Counted from the first letter of the stretch, positions 43,701 to 51,630 are shown. The stretch is DNA of 64,000 nucleotides from Guptibacillus hwajinpoensis (GCF_029277305.1 NZ_CP119526.1), one strand, 5' to 3'. The notes: generated by a model not told the origin, from the letters alone. Numbers and translations: made by a program.

Positions 43701-45441
43701 CCGTAATCATAAACCGGCTGGACAAGCGATGAATGTTAGTCTTTTTTATAGTCCTCCCGGGACTCCCAACGGACACCTTCATGCAGATAAATTAGGCATT
43801 ATGATGTATGCTGATTCGAAAATGTGGCTGAAAGATGCCGGTTCCCTTGGCTATGACAATCCTATGCATGTGAGCTGGGCGAAACAAACGCTAGCTCATA
43901 ATACACTAGTTGTTGATCAAACGAGCCAGTATCCGCAGGGGGACTCAACATATTTATGGCAAGCTGATGAACCAGGAAACCCTTCTTCAGGTTATTTAAA
44001 ACATGACTTCATTGGTCCAGTTGTGAAGCAAACCCGTGCAATATCTGATGCAGTTTATGAAGGTGTTGCTATGGAACGCACCACTACGATGTTAGATGAG
44101 TACGTGCTAGATTGGTTTCATGCTGAAAGTGAAGACAATCATACGTACGATCTTCCTTTTCATATAAATGGAGACCTAATGGACATCACTGTCGACGATC
44201 GAAGTAATGCCGATCAACTTCGAGATAAAGGCGGCTATCAACATTTGAATAGTTTGGAGAAGGGAATATCAGATGAGCTGTGGGAAGCAACCTATCAAAA
44301 AGACGATCAGTTCTTTACCCTTACGATGCTAGGTGAAGAACAAACATCTATCTATACCGGAAAAGTCTTCACTGAAATGTTGATGCCACGTAGATCGGCA
44401 AGAAAAACTGATTTTGTTTCTGTCATTCAACCTTACGAGGAAGAAAATGAAAAAGTAAATGTCATGGAAGTGCCTGTAGTGAGCGATCAATTTGCTAAAG
44501 GTGTTACTGTTTCTAGTTCGGATTTTGAAGATGCCATTATTATTGGAAACAAATTAGAACAAAAGAAGATGAACGAAATGGAATCCGACGGTGCTTTCGC
44601 TATGACAAGACATTCATTAAATGATCATAAACTAATAGGGCTTTCACTTCAGGAAGGAACTTATCTTAGTTTGGATGAAACCAATCTAACACTAGATCAA
44701 GAGGGAAGTATCGAACTTAGTAAGGTGGAAGAAAACTTTCGAATTGACTATCAAGGTTCTGACAATGTGATTACTCTTTCAGGTGATTTGATAAAGCCAC
44801 AGACAAAAGGATGGATTTATGATGAAGAAAAAAAGAAAATGAAAAAGTTGAAAATGAAACAGAAAAACCAACTTACTATTCCCGTAAAAAATAATGATCA
44901 ATTTATTTTAACAGATGGTGGGAATCCGAAAGAAGTAGCACAGCTTTATTCACATGTAGAACCTATTTTTAAAGAGCAGCAAACAGAACCAGAAGTCACT
45001 GGAGAAGTTTCCATAACCTCTGCAGAAGAAGGAGTTATTGTTGAGGGGGAAGATTTTGTTGATCAGGGGGGTGGAGAGGTCGTCATCACTCCAAAAGCCG
45101 GAGCATCAGAAGGATTAGCTCTGAAAAACTGGGATCATGAGAACCACTGGTTGAAATGGAAAATCACGGTTCCAGATGGAGGAACTTACAAGGCGATTGT
45201 ACGCTATTCCACTGATATGCCGAATGCTTATCGAGAATTTAAGGTAGACGAAGGTCAAACGAATAGCTTTCATTTTCCTTCCACATATGGATGGGAGAAT
45301 TGGGAAGATGTACGATTGGATGCTTTAGATAACCAGCCGCTTCTATTTGAACTTGAGGCAGGTGAACATGTCATTTATATGAACAACTTACTTTCCCCTT
45401 TAAATATTGACTATATTAAATTAGTAAAGAAAAATAGCTAA
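40735..45441 (+). CDS. Large secreted modular polysaccharide lyase (heparinase II/III-like)
   Basis: Secreted protein of 1568 residues with a signal peptide (hydrophobic SLLAVLTLVISLLVSSALHA, cleavage near residue 28). Modules in order: CBM-like beta-sandwich (about 32-184), bacterial Ig-like Big_2 (about 187-268), second CBM-like (270-427), fibronectin-III-like (432-530, possibly a second to 620), lyase toroid and heparinase II/III beta domain (about 640-1330), C-terminal CBM35/6-like module (1430-1566). Catalytic-type motifs: NWQVWHN near 793, EGPSTYHEY near 843, NGHLHADKLG near 1012. No sortase or SLH anchor. It would make the first cut of the extracellular polysaccharide. Preceded by TTGGGAGGA. 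Confidence 0.88.
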   Translation: MQKPSGYSLLAVLTLVISLLVSSALHAEENNMVRNGSFEDSNGSLNKWGVWKASGNPTIEAISDSSIDGSHALSIQSPDQNARASVYQDILVEPGESYQVSEWIKLKNVQSSSKGAYIRVSFYKADGQRSKEFSLFEGKGTTDWEQASLTLDIPSTITKIRIENFLENGTGQILIDDVQVVPTTNILPTKLELNTSYKAMEIDETFQAEATVLPENATNKEVTWTSSDNTVAEVNQTGLVKGLNNGFATITATTASGALTSVFTVEIGQANYILNGAFEDGDPGSAPPKWSTWKPKGNGEIKLVTDQVKEGTQSAYLHNTNPDDRTSLVQRVPIQAETTYALSYWMKTEDINEGTGSMAVRIQFKNETWQNTSGMILVGAMEGSNEWTKITKLLNVPKNTVTLSIEPMMDSRNGKAWIDDMQLVKVNYDEPPEISAFQATTITTGAVKLKWDVPPGYNDLLTYNIYRSTEEEFPLDEEHLLNKSETNEWIDSRTSLGATYFYKIEAIMKATKESSQSNTASVEITNVEPPSKPEAFSVLTHIENGAVGTWGLSPESRLEFIRIYSSPNKIENLNEATLVAEDQAQHPSLWMNEDVTDEYFAMTVVDAEGNESDFITAKQKDILPKVQDEPISLDHPYLYFNENDIDELKAKIETEAYAEEALKDLQKNADEAIQRTTGEFSLPPTKNNLHLHLGEIARDAGLVYWITEDDKYKEAAMTIMKEYADHYPGYPLTGSYDGRLTAQTLEESEWLINIAWVYDMMHPFLDDNERYKVEENVLKNAIEVIDRYQRGLSNWQVWHNAAIGNAALVLKDMSRLDQVINDQKHGALKQLSEGIRQDGLWWEGPSTYHEYAIKPLMYLSVPLYQSNQDLFHVKNGEQYAIKEMLDSLMNYTFGNMARPAIGNAAYKTLQSKMIYEIGFHYYQDPKYAWLIKQSVGENREGSLTEPWAILFADKDLSSADFSIGTNDFAPEGENNNGSTFYRDSGLTIIRNHKPAGQAMNVSLFYSPPGTPNGHLHADKLGIMMYADSKMWLKDAGSLGYDNPMHVSWAKQTLAHNTLVVDQTSQYPQGDSTYLWQADEPGNPSSGYLKHDFIGPVVKQTRAISDAVYEGVAMERTTTMLDEYVLDWFHAESEDNHTYDLPFHINGDLMDITVDDRSNADQLRDKGGYQHLNSLEKGISDELWEATYQKDDQFFTLTMLGEEQTSIYTGKVFTEMLMPRRSARKTDFVSVIQPYEEENEKVNVMEVPVVSDQFAKGVTVSSSDFEDAIIIGNKLEQKKMNEMESDGAFAMTRHSLNDHKLIGLSLQEGTYLSLDETNLTLDQEGSIELSKVEENFRIDYQGSDNVITLSGDLIKPQTKGWIYDEEKKKMKKLKMKQKNQLTIPVKNNDQFILTDGGNPKEVAQLYSHVEPIFKEQQTEPEVTGEVSITSAEEGVIVEGEDFVDQGGGEVVITPKAGASEGLALKNWDHENHWLKWKITVPDGGTYKAIVRYSTDMPNAYREFKVDEGQTNSFHFPSTYGWENWEDVRLDALDNQPLLFELEAGEHVIYMNNLLSPLNIDYIKLVKKNS

Positions 45442-45463
45442 AATTTCATCATTATCAAAAAGG

Positions 45464-45505
45464 AAGCCTGGATTCGAATGAGTTATTCGAATCCAGGCTT
45501 GTTGT
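45464..45505. terminator. Bidirectional terminator
   Basis: Perfect 16-bp stem AAGCCTGGATTCGAAT / ATTCGAATCCAGGCTT, 5-base loop, between the convergent lyase and pbuX genes; T-rich on the plus side. Confidence 0.9.
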
Positions 45506-45506
45506 T

Positions 45507-46808
45507 TTATGAAGCTTTGGATTGAACGAGAGCAGCGGAAATTGTTTTTTCTTTTCCAAATACGTGAAAAACAATATTTAATGTAATTGCCGTTAAACTA
45601 CCTGCTACAATCCCATTATCTGTTAGAATTTGAAGGCTTTGTGGCAGTTTTTCAAAAACAGATGGAGCCGCTGTAACACCTAGACCAACTCCAATCGAAC
45701 AAGCAATGATAAAGAGGTTCTCTTGAGATTGAAAGTCTACGCGAGAAAGCATTTTAATGCCATAAGCCATTACCATACCAAACATAACAATCATAGCTCC
45801 ACCAAGGACTGGTGGCGGGATAATAGTTGTGACAGCACCGATTTTTGGCACTAAACCGATCAAAATCAGCATTGAACCAACGAGATAAATAATTTGCTTC
45901 TTCTTGACACCAGATAGTTGAATTAACCCCACATTTTGTGAATAAGTAGTATAAGGAAATGCATTAAACAATCCACCTAATACAATCGCTAGGCCTTCTG
46001 CTCTGTAGCCGTTTCTCACATCTTTCTCCGTCAGTTTTTCATCACAAATATCACTTAAAGCAAAGTATACACCTGTAGATTCTACAAGGCTTACAAGAAC
46101 AACGAGAATCATCGTCAAGATAGCCGTCCATTCAAATGTAGGTACCCCAAAATAGAGCGGTTGAATTAAATGAAACCAGCTAGCTTCTTTAATAGGTGTT
46201 AGGTCAACCATCCCCATGAATCCGCCAACGATCGTACCAACTGCAAGTCCTATTAGGATGGCAACTGAACGGATAAACCCTTTAAAGAATCGAGTCAATA
46301 ACACAATAAAGAGAAGCGTACCAAATCCAAGACTAATATTCTGTAAAGATCCAAAATCAACCGAACCTTCCCCACCTGCTATATTCCCCATAGCAACGGG
46401 AATCAGGGTAATTCCGATGATGGTGACGACTGAACCAGTCACAACCGGTGGAAAGAATGCTATTAATTTGCTGAAAATAGGTGAGATTAAGATCACGAAT
46501 AAACCTGCAGCGAGAATGGCTCCGTAAATGGCCGTAATCCCATATGTTCCACCGATCGCAATCATTGGACCAACTGCGGTAAAGGTACAACCAAGTACTA
46601 CCGGCAAGCCAATACCGAAGAAACGATTTTTCCATACTTGTAGAATACTAGCCATTCCACACATAAAAATATCAATCGAGACAAGATAAGTGAGTTCCTT
46701 TCCACTTAACCCCAGGGCCCCTCCTACAATGAGTGGTACAACGACAGCTCCTGCATACATGGCAAGAACATGTTGAATGCCTAGTGATAAATATTTCAGG
46801 CTATTCAT
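45507..46808 (-). CDS. pbuX: Xanthine permease PbuX
   Basis: NCS2-family purine permease, 433 residues with about 12-14 transmembrane segments. Family landmarks: VLAMYAGAVVVPLIVGGALGLS at the N-terminus and the motif SLVESTGVYFALSDI in the middle. It follows xpt, overlapping its stop by 4 bases (ATGA), and is under the same guanine riboswitch. Imports xanthine for salvage. Confidence 0.94.
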   Translation of the reverse strand: MNSLKYLSLGIQHVLAMYAGAVVVPLIVGGALGLSGKELTYLVSIDIFMCGMASILQVWKNRFFGIGLPVVLGCTFTAVGPMIAIGGTYGITAIYGAILAAGLFVILISPIFSKLIAFFPPVVTGSVVTIIGITLIPVAMGNIAGGEGSVDFGSLQNISLGFGTLLFIVLLTRFFKGFIRSVAILIGLAVGTIVGGFMGMVDLTPIKEASWFHLIQPLYFGVPTFEWTAILTMILVVLVSLVESTGVYFALSDICDEKLTEKDVRNGYRAEGLAIVLGGLFNAFPYTTYSQNVGLIQLSGVKKKQIIYLVGSMLILIGLVPKIGAVTTIIPPPVLGGAMIVMFGMVMAYGIKMLSRVDFQSQENLFIIACSIGVGLGVTAAPSVFEKLPQSLQILTDNGIVAGSLTAITLNIVFHVFGKEKTISAALVQSKAS

Positions 46809-47392
46809 ACGAAACTTCCCTCATTCACAAAGGTAACTTTTCCAGCTTCTAGTTTAGCGATTTTCGCTAACGATTCCACCCTAATCCCTTTTGAGCGAAG
46901 GCGTTTCCCGCCATTTTGAAATGCCTTTTCAATAACAATACCAATTCCAGCTACCGAAGCACCTGACTTAGAAACAACTTTTATGAGACCTTCAGCAGCT
47001 TGGCCATTTGCAAGGAAGTCATCAATAACAAGAACGTGATCTTCTTCATTTAAAAATTTACTCGAAATGGTGATTGTATTCGTTTCTTCTTTAGTGAAAG
47101 AATATACATCTGCCGTTAACAAGTCCTCCTGTAATGTGAGCGACTTTCGCTTTCGAGCAAAAATAAGCGGTACATTAAGGGTAAGGGCAGCAAAAACTGC
47201 TGGTGCAATACCAGATGATTCAAGTGTTACGACTTTTGTAATGGAGTCTCTTTGAAATTTACTCGCAAATGTCTCACCAATTTCCTTCATAAGTACTGGA
47301 TCTACTTGATGATTTAAGAATGAATCTACTTTTAAGACAGCGTCAGATAAAGCTAAACCTTCCTGACTAATTTTGTTCATTAAATTTTCCAT
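46805..47392 (-). CDS. xpt: Xanthine phosphoribosyltransferase
   Basis: Converts xanthine and PRPP to XMP; 195 residues, the family length. The PRPP-binding signature VLVIDDFLANGQAAEGL and the N-terminal MNKISQEGLALSDAVLKVDSFLNHQVDP pattern (key part LKVDSFLNHQVDP) match Bacillus Xpt. Start ATG 47392 on the minus strand behind GAAGGAGGAAAT. First gene of the riboswitch-controlled xpt-pbuX operon. Confidence 0.96.
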   Translation of the reverse strand: MENLMNKISQEGLALSDAVLKVDSFLNHQVDPVLMKEIGETFASKFQRDSITKVVTLESSGIAPAVFAALTLNVPLIFARKRKSLTLQEDLLTADVYSFTKEETNTITISSKFLNEEDHVLVIDDFLANGQAAEGLIKVVSKSGASVAGIGIVIEKAFQNGGKRLRSKGIRVESLAKIAKLEAGKVTFVNEGSFV

Positions 47393-47412
47393 ATAATTTC
47401 CTCCTTCAATAC

Positions 47413-47582
47413 AAAAACCCGAAGAACATCGTTGCTCACAGAAGAGTGAGCAACATGCCTCCGGGAATATAGGTAAAGAAAGAGTCTACAGTAATTAAAC
47501 TGAAGGTTGCTCACTCATAGTCGAATCATTTACGGTGATCCGGTAGAAACTTGCAAGCCATATTCTTGCGGTTATATGAGTG
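47413..47582 (-). promoter_or_regulatory. Guanine riboswitch (purine aptamer plus terminator) for xpt-pbuX
   Basis: Read on the minus strand, the aptamer 47582-47512 starts CACTCATATAACC and ends GACTATGAGTG, so P1 pairs CACTCATA with TATGAGTG; the core has the family segments AAGTTTCTACCGG and CCGTAAAT. The C before TATG (GACTATG) is the specificity base for guanine. The expression platform ends in a long terminator stem (47418-47465, CCCGAAG side) followed by TTTTT; GAGTGAGCAAC after P1 can pair with GTTGCTCACTC as antiterminator. Guanine binding would switch transcription off. Confidence 0.93.
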
Positions 47583-47608
47583 ATGTTCTTATTCAGGTTA
47601 TGATTGGT

Positions 47609-47638
47609 ATTATAAACCAGCATTCAAATCAATGTAAA
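47609..47638 (-). promoter_or_regulatory. SigmaA-type promoter of xpt-pbuX
   Basis: On the minus strand TTTACA (47638-47633) and TATAAT (47614-47609) are 18 bases apart, 27 bases before the aptamer. Confidence 0.7.
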
Positions 47639-47748
47639 GACAAATCTTAACAATGACTTACTCTTAATCAACTTCGTTCGGGTTTCAAAGAAATAACGTT
47701 ATTTGCAAACACTAGAACATTTTAACTCATTAGTTATAGGGGAATTGA

Positions 47749-48762
47749 TTAATCAGTCGTTAATTCTGATAATAACTTATAGGATTTTTTACGCTTTTCA
47801 TAATCATAAACAGAAGAAATTACCATCATTTCATCTGCTTGCGTTTCATCGAGAAATTCCTGCATTTTTCGATTGACCGTTTCAGGACTACCAACAATAG
47901 AAGTCGCAAGCTGCTGATCAAGTGCGGCAAGCTCATATTCACTCGCATTTAGCTTCTCAACAGGTGGTTGAATAGGCGCTTCATGATTTCGAATCAAATT
48001 TAAAAATTGCTGCTGTAAGGTTGTAGACAGATAATTTGCTTCTTCATCTGTATCTGCCACAATCATATTTACACCTACCATCGTATAAGGTTTATCGAGT
48101 ACTTTCGAAGGCGTAAAGCTTCGGTGATACGTTTCAAGCGCACTAACGGTATTTTTAGGAGAAAAGTGACTTGCGAAAGAATAGGGCAGCCCTAATTTTC
48201 CGGCAAGCTCTGCACTATAAAGGCTTGATCCTAATAACCATGTTGGTACGTTAAGACCTTTACCAGGAATAGCTCGTACTGGAGATGATCCTGGACTCAT
48301 AGAAGGATCAAAATATGAGCGAAGTTCAGCGACTTGTTCTGGGAAATCCTGAGCCATGCTTCCAGTGCCTCTTCTCAGTGCAAATGCTGTACGCTGATCG
48401 GTTCCAGGAGCTCGACCAAGTCCCAAATCAATCCGTCCAGGGAAAAGCGATTCTAATGTTCCAAACTGTTCAGCAATAACGAGAGGTGAGTGGTTAGGAA
48501 GCATAACACCACCAGAACCAACACGAATGGTAGAAGTACCCGCAGCAACATGGCCAATCACCACAGATGTAGCAGAGCTTGCAATGTATGGCATATTGTG
48601 GTGCTCAGCTAGCCAGAAACGATTGTATCCAAGTTTCTCTACATGTTGAGCAAGATTTCTTGTTCGTTCTAAAGCATCCGAAATGGTTTCTCTATCCATT
48701 ACAGGAGCTAAATCTAGTACCGAGTATTTAATATCAGATAATTTTTTTTGGCTAGTCGACAT
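47749..48762 (-). CDS. LLM-class flavin-dependent oxidoreductase
   Basis: Luciferase-like monooxygenase-family protein of 337 residues. The signature is the N-terminal SVLDLAPV followed by RFWLAEHHNMPYIASSATSV, then GSGGVMLPNHSPLVIAEQFGTL and PGRIDLGLGRAPGTDQ. Relatives use reduced flavin to oxidise small organic compounds; many close ones in Bacillus (YceB/YvbT-like) have no known substrate. It is a single-gene unit, unrelated to its neighbours. Confidence 0.9.
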   Translation of the reverse strand: MSTSQKKLSDIKYSVLDLAPVMDRETISDALERTRNLAQHVEKLGYNRFWLAEHHNMPYIASSATSVVIGHVAAGTSTIRVGSGGVMLPNHSPLVIAEQFGTLESLFPGRIDLGLGRAPGTDQRTAFALRRGTGSMAQDFPEQVAELRSYFDPSMSPGSSPVRAIPGKGLNVPTWLLGSSLYSAELAGKLGLPYSFASHFSPKNTVSALETYHRSFTPSKVLDKPYTMVGVNMIVADTDEEANYLSTTLQQQFLNLIRNHEAPIQPPVEKLNASEYELAALDQQLATSIVGSPETVNRKMQEFLDETQADEMMVISSVYDYEKRKKSYKLLSELTTD

Positions 48763-48958
48763 GAGTTCATCTTCTTTCTCTATTAAGTGTATAAAGGGAT
48801 TCCACTTTCAAGAAAAACCCATATTCAATTTTATCAGCTGGTACTTTAATTGAAAAACAATATGCATTTTTCATAGATATTCCTTTCTAAAAGTAAGGAT
48901 AGGTTTGCTGATCTAGTCATTTGTGCATACTATTATAAAAATAGTAGGAGAGAGTAGA

Positions 48959-49216
48959 ATGAAAGAACCCCGATATCGTATTATGTTTTCGTATCGAATG
49001 AGGAGCGTAGGGTTTCTATGTGTGCATTGCTTCGATACTCTTGATAAGCAAATTGTTACCATCCCAATTTACTCAAGTTATGAAGGAATCGATTTACAAC
49101 ACGAAACTGTAAAAAGATTACCTATGCAGCTACAAAATACCCTTTTAGAAGAAAAGCAGAAGCTTGATGATGGTTACTATTCGATTCGAACCTGGAATAT
49201 AGAAAACCTTGGTTAA
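48959..49216 (+). CDS. Small hypothetical protein
   Basis: 85-residue soluble protein starting MKEPRYRIMFSYRMRSVGF, mixed alpha/beta in composition, no signal or membrane segment. Start at ATG 48959 (GTAGGAGAGAG upstream) rather than an ATG at 48923. Followed by its own terminator. I do not recognise the family. Confidence 0.7.
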   Translation: MKEPRYRIMFSYRMRSVGFLCVHCFDTLDKQIVTIPIYSSYEGIDLQHETVKRLPMQLQNTLLEEKQKLDDGYYSIRTWNIENLG

Positions 49217-49222
49217 TCTTTT

Positions 49223-49250
49223 AAACGTCCTTTAAAGAGGACGTTTTTTG
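49223..49250 (+). terminator. Intrinsic terminator after the small protein
   Basis: AAACGTCCT / AGGACGTTT, 9-bp stem, 6-base loop, T-run of six. Confidence 0.88.
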
Positions 49251-49331
49251 TTAATCATTTTTAGAATTGAACGATTAAAAACAAAAACTATTAACATTTA
49301 ATTCACAACTATAGATAACCATATTTTAGTT

Positions 49332-49417
49332 GAAATAAAGTATAAATAAATGACTCTATATTCTATTCTCTTAAGCCTAGATTACTTATATACTTAATTT
49401 AGAAAATTTAGAAAATT
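49332..49417. promoter_or_regulatory. AraC-type regulatory region, copy 2
   Basis: The 31 bases 49332-49362 match 31650-31680 with a single C/T difference, and ATTTAGAAAA starts 65 bases later (49397), with neighbouring TTA and AAAATTA also conserved. The segment between the two blocks is not conserved. Likely bound by the AraC protein encoded at 30796, placing the lipoprotein gene in its regulon. Confidence 0.6.
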
Positions 49418-49451
49418 AAACACTAAACAGATTAAAGGGGGTAAGACATAC

Positions 49452-49490
49452 GTGGTTGAAGTGAGAAGTGAAGGAGCTAGTTTACCTTAA
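49452..49490 (+). CDS. Possible 12-codon leader peptide
   Basis: GTG-started frame encoding MVEVRSEGASLP, with AAAGGGGG ten bases upstream, inside the long leader of the binding-protein gene. The ribosome site is strong for so short a frame; it may be chance or a regulatory leader. Confidence 0.25.
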   Translation: MVEVRSEGASLP

Positions 49491-49546
49491 AAAGTTTAAT
49501 TCACAAGATATTCAAAGTAAAAAGTAAGAGCTTTATTTCCCTTAGA

Positions 49547-49560
49547 GTTGACCCGACAAC
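49547..49560. promoter_or_regulatory. Operator candidate 4 of the sugar regulon
   Basis: GTTG-ACCCGA-CAAC, differing from the copy at 21546 by one central base, 110 bases before the solute-binding lipoprotein gene and downstream of the AraC element, a typical roadblock or repressor position. Confidence 0.6.
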
Positions 49561-49670
49561 CCTATCAATAAGAAGCTAAACTGACTCATTATTATGATAA
49601 ACTAGAAAAGATTGGTTTCAGAAATTAGTGAAATGAACTTCATCTATTACGAATAAAAAGGAGAGGTTTT

Positions 49671-51146
49671 ATGAATAGAAAGAAGTTACGTCATGTCCTT
49701 ATACCTGCTTTATCTCTTTCATTATTGCTTTCTGCCTGCAACTTATCATCTGGAGCTGACAGCGAATCTAGTAGCGAAGAAGTAGAAGTCATTCGCCAAG
49801 GTGTTAACTTACCTGACCCAGAAAATGACGTTATCAAGCAAGAGCTAGATGATGTACTTGGTTTTCCAGTGAATCTATCTGTTAATCCTAACGACTATGA
49901 GAACAAATTGAACGTCCGTTTATCGGCAGGAGATTATCCTGATTTGTTTCAAGTTAGCCGAGCAGCTTTGGTAGACTATGCTAACAAAGGATTGCTACTA
50001 GATCTTGACCCTTATATGGACGACCTACAGGAAGTTCAGGATTTTATAGGAGAAGAGAATGTTGAAAAAGCGAAAGTGAATGACAAAGTTTACGCGGTGA
50101 CAGTTCCTGCAAGCATCCCTTTCTATACATATTGGGTGAGGGAAGATTGGTTAGAAGCATTAAACATGGACATGCCTAAAACCGTAGATGATTTGTATGA
50201 GGTTGCAAAAGCCTTTCGAGAAGATGATCCAGATGGAAATGGTCAAAAAGATACTTATGGCCTTACAGGTTCTGGCGTAAGCGCTTTTCAACCAATTCTT
50301 GGAGCCTATGGTGTCGGAATGCCAAAAAGCTTCTATAAAGAAGACGGAGAATTAGTGAATTCATTTCATGACCCAGATATGAAAGAAGCTCTTACTGCCG
50401 TCACGAAATTTGTGGAAAACGATGTAACAGATCCTGAAATTTTTAGTAATACAGGTAATGAGCCTCAACAAAAAGCATTTCAAGGTAAATTCGGAATTTT
50501 ATTTGATGGATGGGCTAATTTAACGAGTGATGCCTATATTGAGCAATATAAAGCAGTGGATCCGAACGCTGAATGGGTACAACTTACAGCCATCGAAGGT
50601 CCTGCTGGAAAATCAGCAGGTACATGGGATATCGGTCAAGCCAATGGTTTTTATGCTATTCCAAAAGCCCTTGAGGATCAGCCAGAAAAACTCGAAAAAA
50701 TATTTGAACTTCTTAATTATGTAGCATCAGATGAGGGATCTAAGCTTGTACAGTATGGCATTGAAGGAGAGCATTATAATAAAGAAGACGGCAAGATTGT
50801 GCCAACAGATAAACTTGCTGAAGAGGGGGGCTATTTCTGGCTTTACCAATTCGCTGGTCGACCTGAAATGGAGTATCTATCCACAAAATTCTCAAAGCAA
50901 ACGGAATATATCGAAGCTTCCGCAGACGCTCCGCGGATCGAATCTCTAAATGGGTATATTGATTACCCAGAGGGTTATAATTCGGCAGATGCTGATCGGT
51001 TCTCTGAAGAAGAAATGATTAAATTTATTAGCGGCCAACGTGATCTTAGTGAATATGATGAATTCTTGAATAAGTTAGATACAACATTTAATTATCAGAT
51101 GATGCTCGATAAAGCAGAAGAAGATATCAATAAATTAGATCAATAA
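49671..51146 (+). CDS. ABC transporter oligosaccharide-binding lipoprotein (LplA/YtcQ type)
   Basis: Extracellular solute-binding protein of 491 residues. Lipoprotein signal with lipobox LLLSAC, lipidated Cys23. The mature part has the two-lobe binding-protein pattern (NVRLSAGDYPDLFQ, YWVREDWLEALNMDMPKTVDD, DPDGNGQKDTYGL). The last of these looks like a calcium loop. It is the natural partner of the permeases at 34123 and 35085, which lack a binding protein beside them; shared AraC and GntR-type motifs support this. AAAAAGGAGAGG ribosome site. Own terminator. Confidence 0.92.
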   Translation: MNRKKLRHVLIPALSLSLLLSACNLSSGADSESSSEEVEVIRQGVNLPDPENDVIKQELDDVLGFPVNLSVNPNDYENKLNVRLSAGDYPDLFQVSRAALVDYANKGLLLDLDPYMDDLQEVQDFIGEENVEKAKVNDKVYAVTVPASIPFYTYWVREDWLEALNMDMPKTVDDLYEVAKAFREDDPDGNGQKDTYGLTGSGVSAFQPILGAYGVGMPKSFYKEDGELVNSFHDPDMKEALTAVTKFVENDVTDPEIFSNTGNEPQQKAFQGKFGILFDGWANLTSDAYIEQYKAVDPNAEWVQLTAIEGPAGKSAGTWDIGQANGFYAIPKALEDQPEKLEKIFELLNYVASDEGSKLVQYGIEGEHYNKEDGKIVPTDKLAEEGGYFWLYQFAGRPEMEYLSTKFSKQTEYIEASADAPRIESLNGYIDYPEGYNSADADRFSEEEMIKFISGQRDLSEYDEFLNKLDTTFNYQMMLDKAEEDINKLDQ

Positions 51147-51162
51147 CTTCAAAATCCAAAGC

Positions 51163-51198
51163 AATAAAGCCTTCTCAATTAATTGAGAAGGCTTTATT
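51163..51198 (+). terminator. Intrinsic terminator after the binding lipoprotein
   Basis: A perfect palindrome with 18-base arms, AATAAAGCCTTCTCAATT and its complement; the central bases would form the loop. Confidence 0.88.
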
Positions 51199-51326
51199 CG
51201 ATAGTGAGCCAACAAACATAGAAAATTAATTGTATGATGAGTGGACAGGTATTGTTATGTGCAATTAGTGTATATTCTATGAAATAAAGATCCTTTTATG
51301 TGATAAAGCCACTTATCTAGCATAAG

Positions 51327-51356
51327 CCTTAACAAAACTCTAAAAAAATTTGTTAA
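51327..51356. repeat. Inverted repeat TTAACAAA / TTTGTTAA
   Basis: 8-bp arms (51329-51336 and 51349-51356) 12 bases apart in the short gap before the 76-residue protein gene. AT-rich; possible regulator site. Confidence 0.35.
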
Positions 51357-51391
51357 AATAACTGTTAATTGATAATGAAGGAGCTGCTTAA

Positions 51392-51622
51392 ATGCTAAAT
51401 AAAGTTGACTATTTTTTCTATCCTGTCGATGTTACCCAACCAACAGGTGCTGAAGTCACTTACTACTGGGAAATTAGCGTGGCGGAATACAAAGACAAAA
51501 TCTACGCTTATGCGAAGGCGGATGAATTTGGTAGAAAAATCCGTTGGCATGAGAGCGATCAACCTGATAAGGAAAGTGCACTTGCCGTCATTCAGGAGAA
51601 ATGTAGATCACAAAGTAAATAA
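51392..51622 (+). CDS. Small hypothetical protein
   Basis: 76-residue soluble protein with a tyrosine- and acid-rich beta-like pattern (YYWEISVAEYKDKIYAYAKADEFGRKIRW). Clear start with AATGAAGGAGCTG and own terminator, so a real single-gene unit. Family not recognised. Confidence 0.7.
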   Translation: MLNKVDYFFYPVDVTQPTGAEVTYYWEISVAEYKDKIYAYAKADEFGRKIRWHESDQPDKESALAVIQEKCRSQSK

Positions 51623-51630
51623 CATTGAAG

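Larger units (their letters stand above)
49217..49670 (+). other. Long leader of the solute-binding protein gene
   Basis: A 454-base stretch without a conventional gene. It holds a terminator (49223-49250), the second AraC-type two-part element (49332-49417), a possible 12-codon leader frame (49452-49490) and the fourth GTTG-N6-CAAC motif (49547-49560). Confidence 0.7.

Noticed and set aside
46216..46527. Plus-strand frame of 103 codons within pbuX
   Set aside because: It is an antisense shadow of a membrane protein gene (Pro/Thr-rich translation) without a ribosome site.
49452..49490. Treating the 12-codon leader frame as a proven attenuator
   Set aside because: The frame is too short to judge and contains no repeated regulatory codon or obvious attenuator hairpin; kept only as a low-confidence feature.
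51278..51291. A third copy of the AraC-type element (TATGAAATAAAG)
   Set aside because: Only about 12 bases match, in AT-rich DNA, and the second conserved block is missing.
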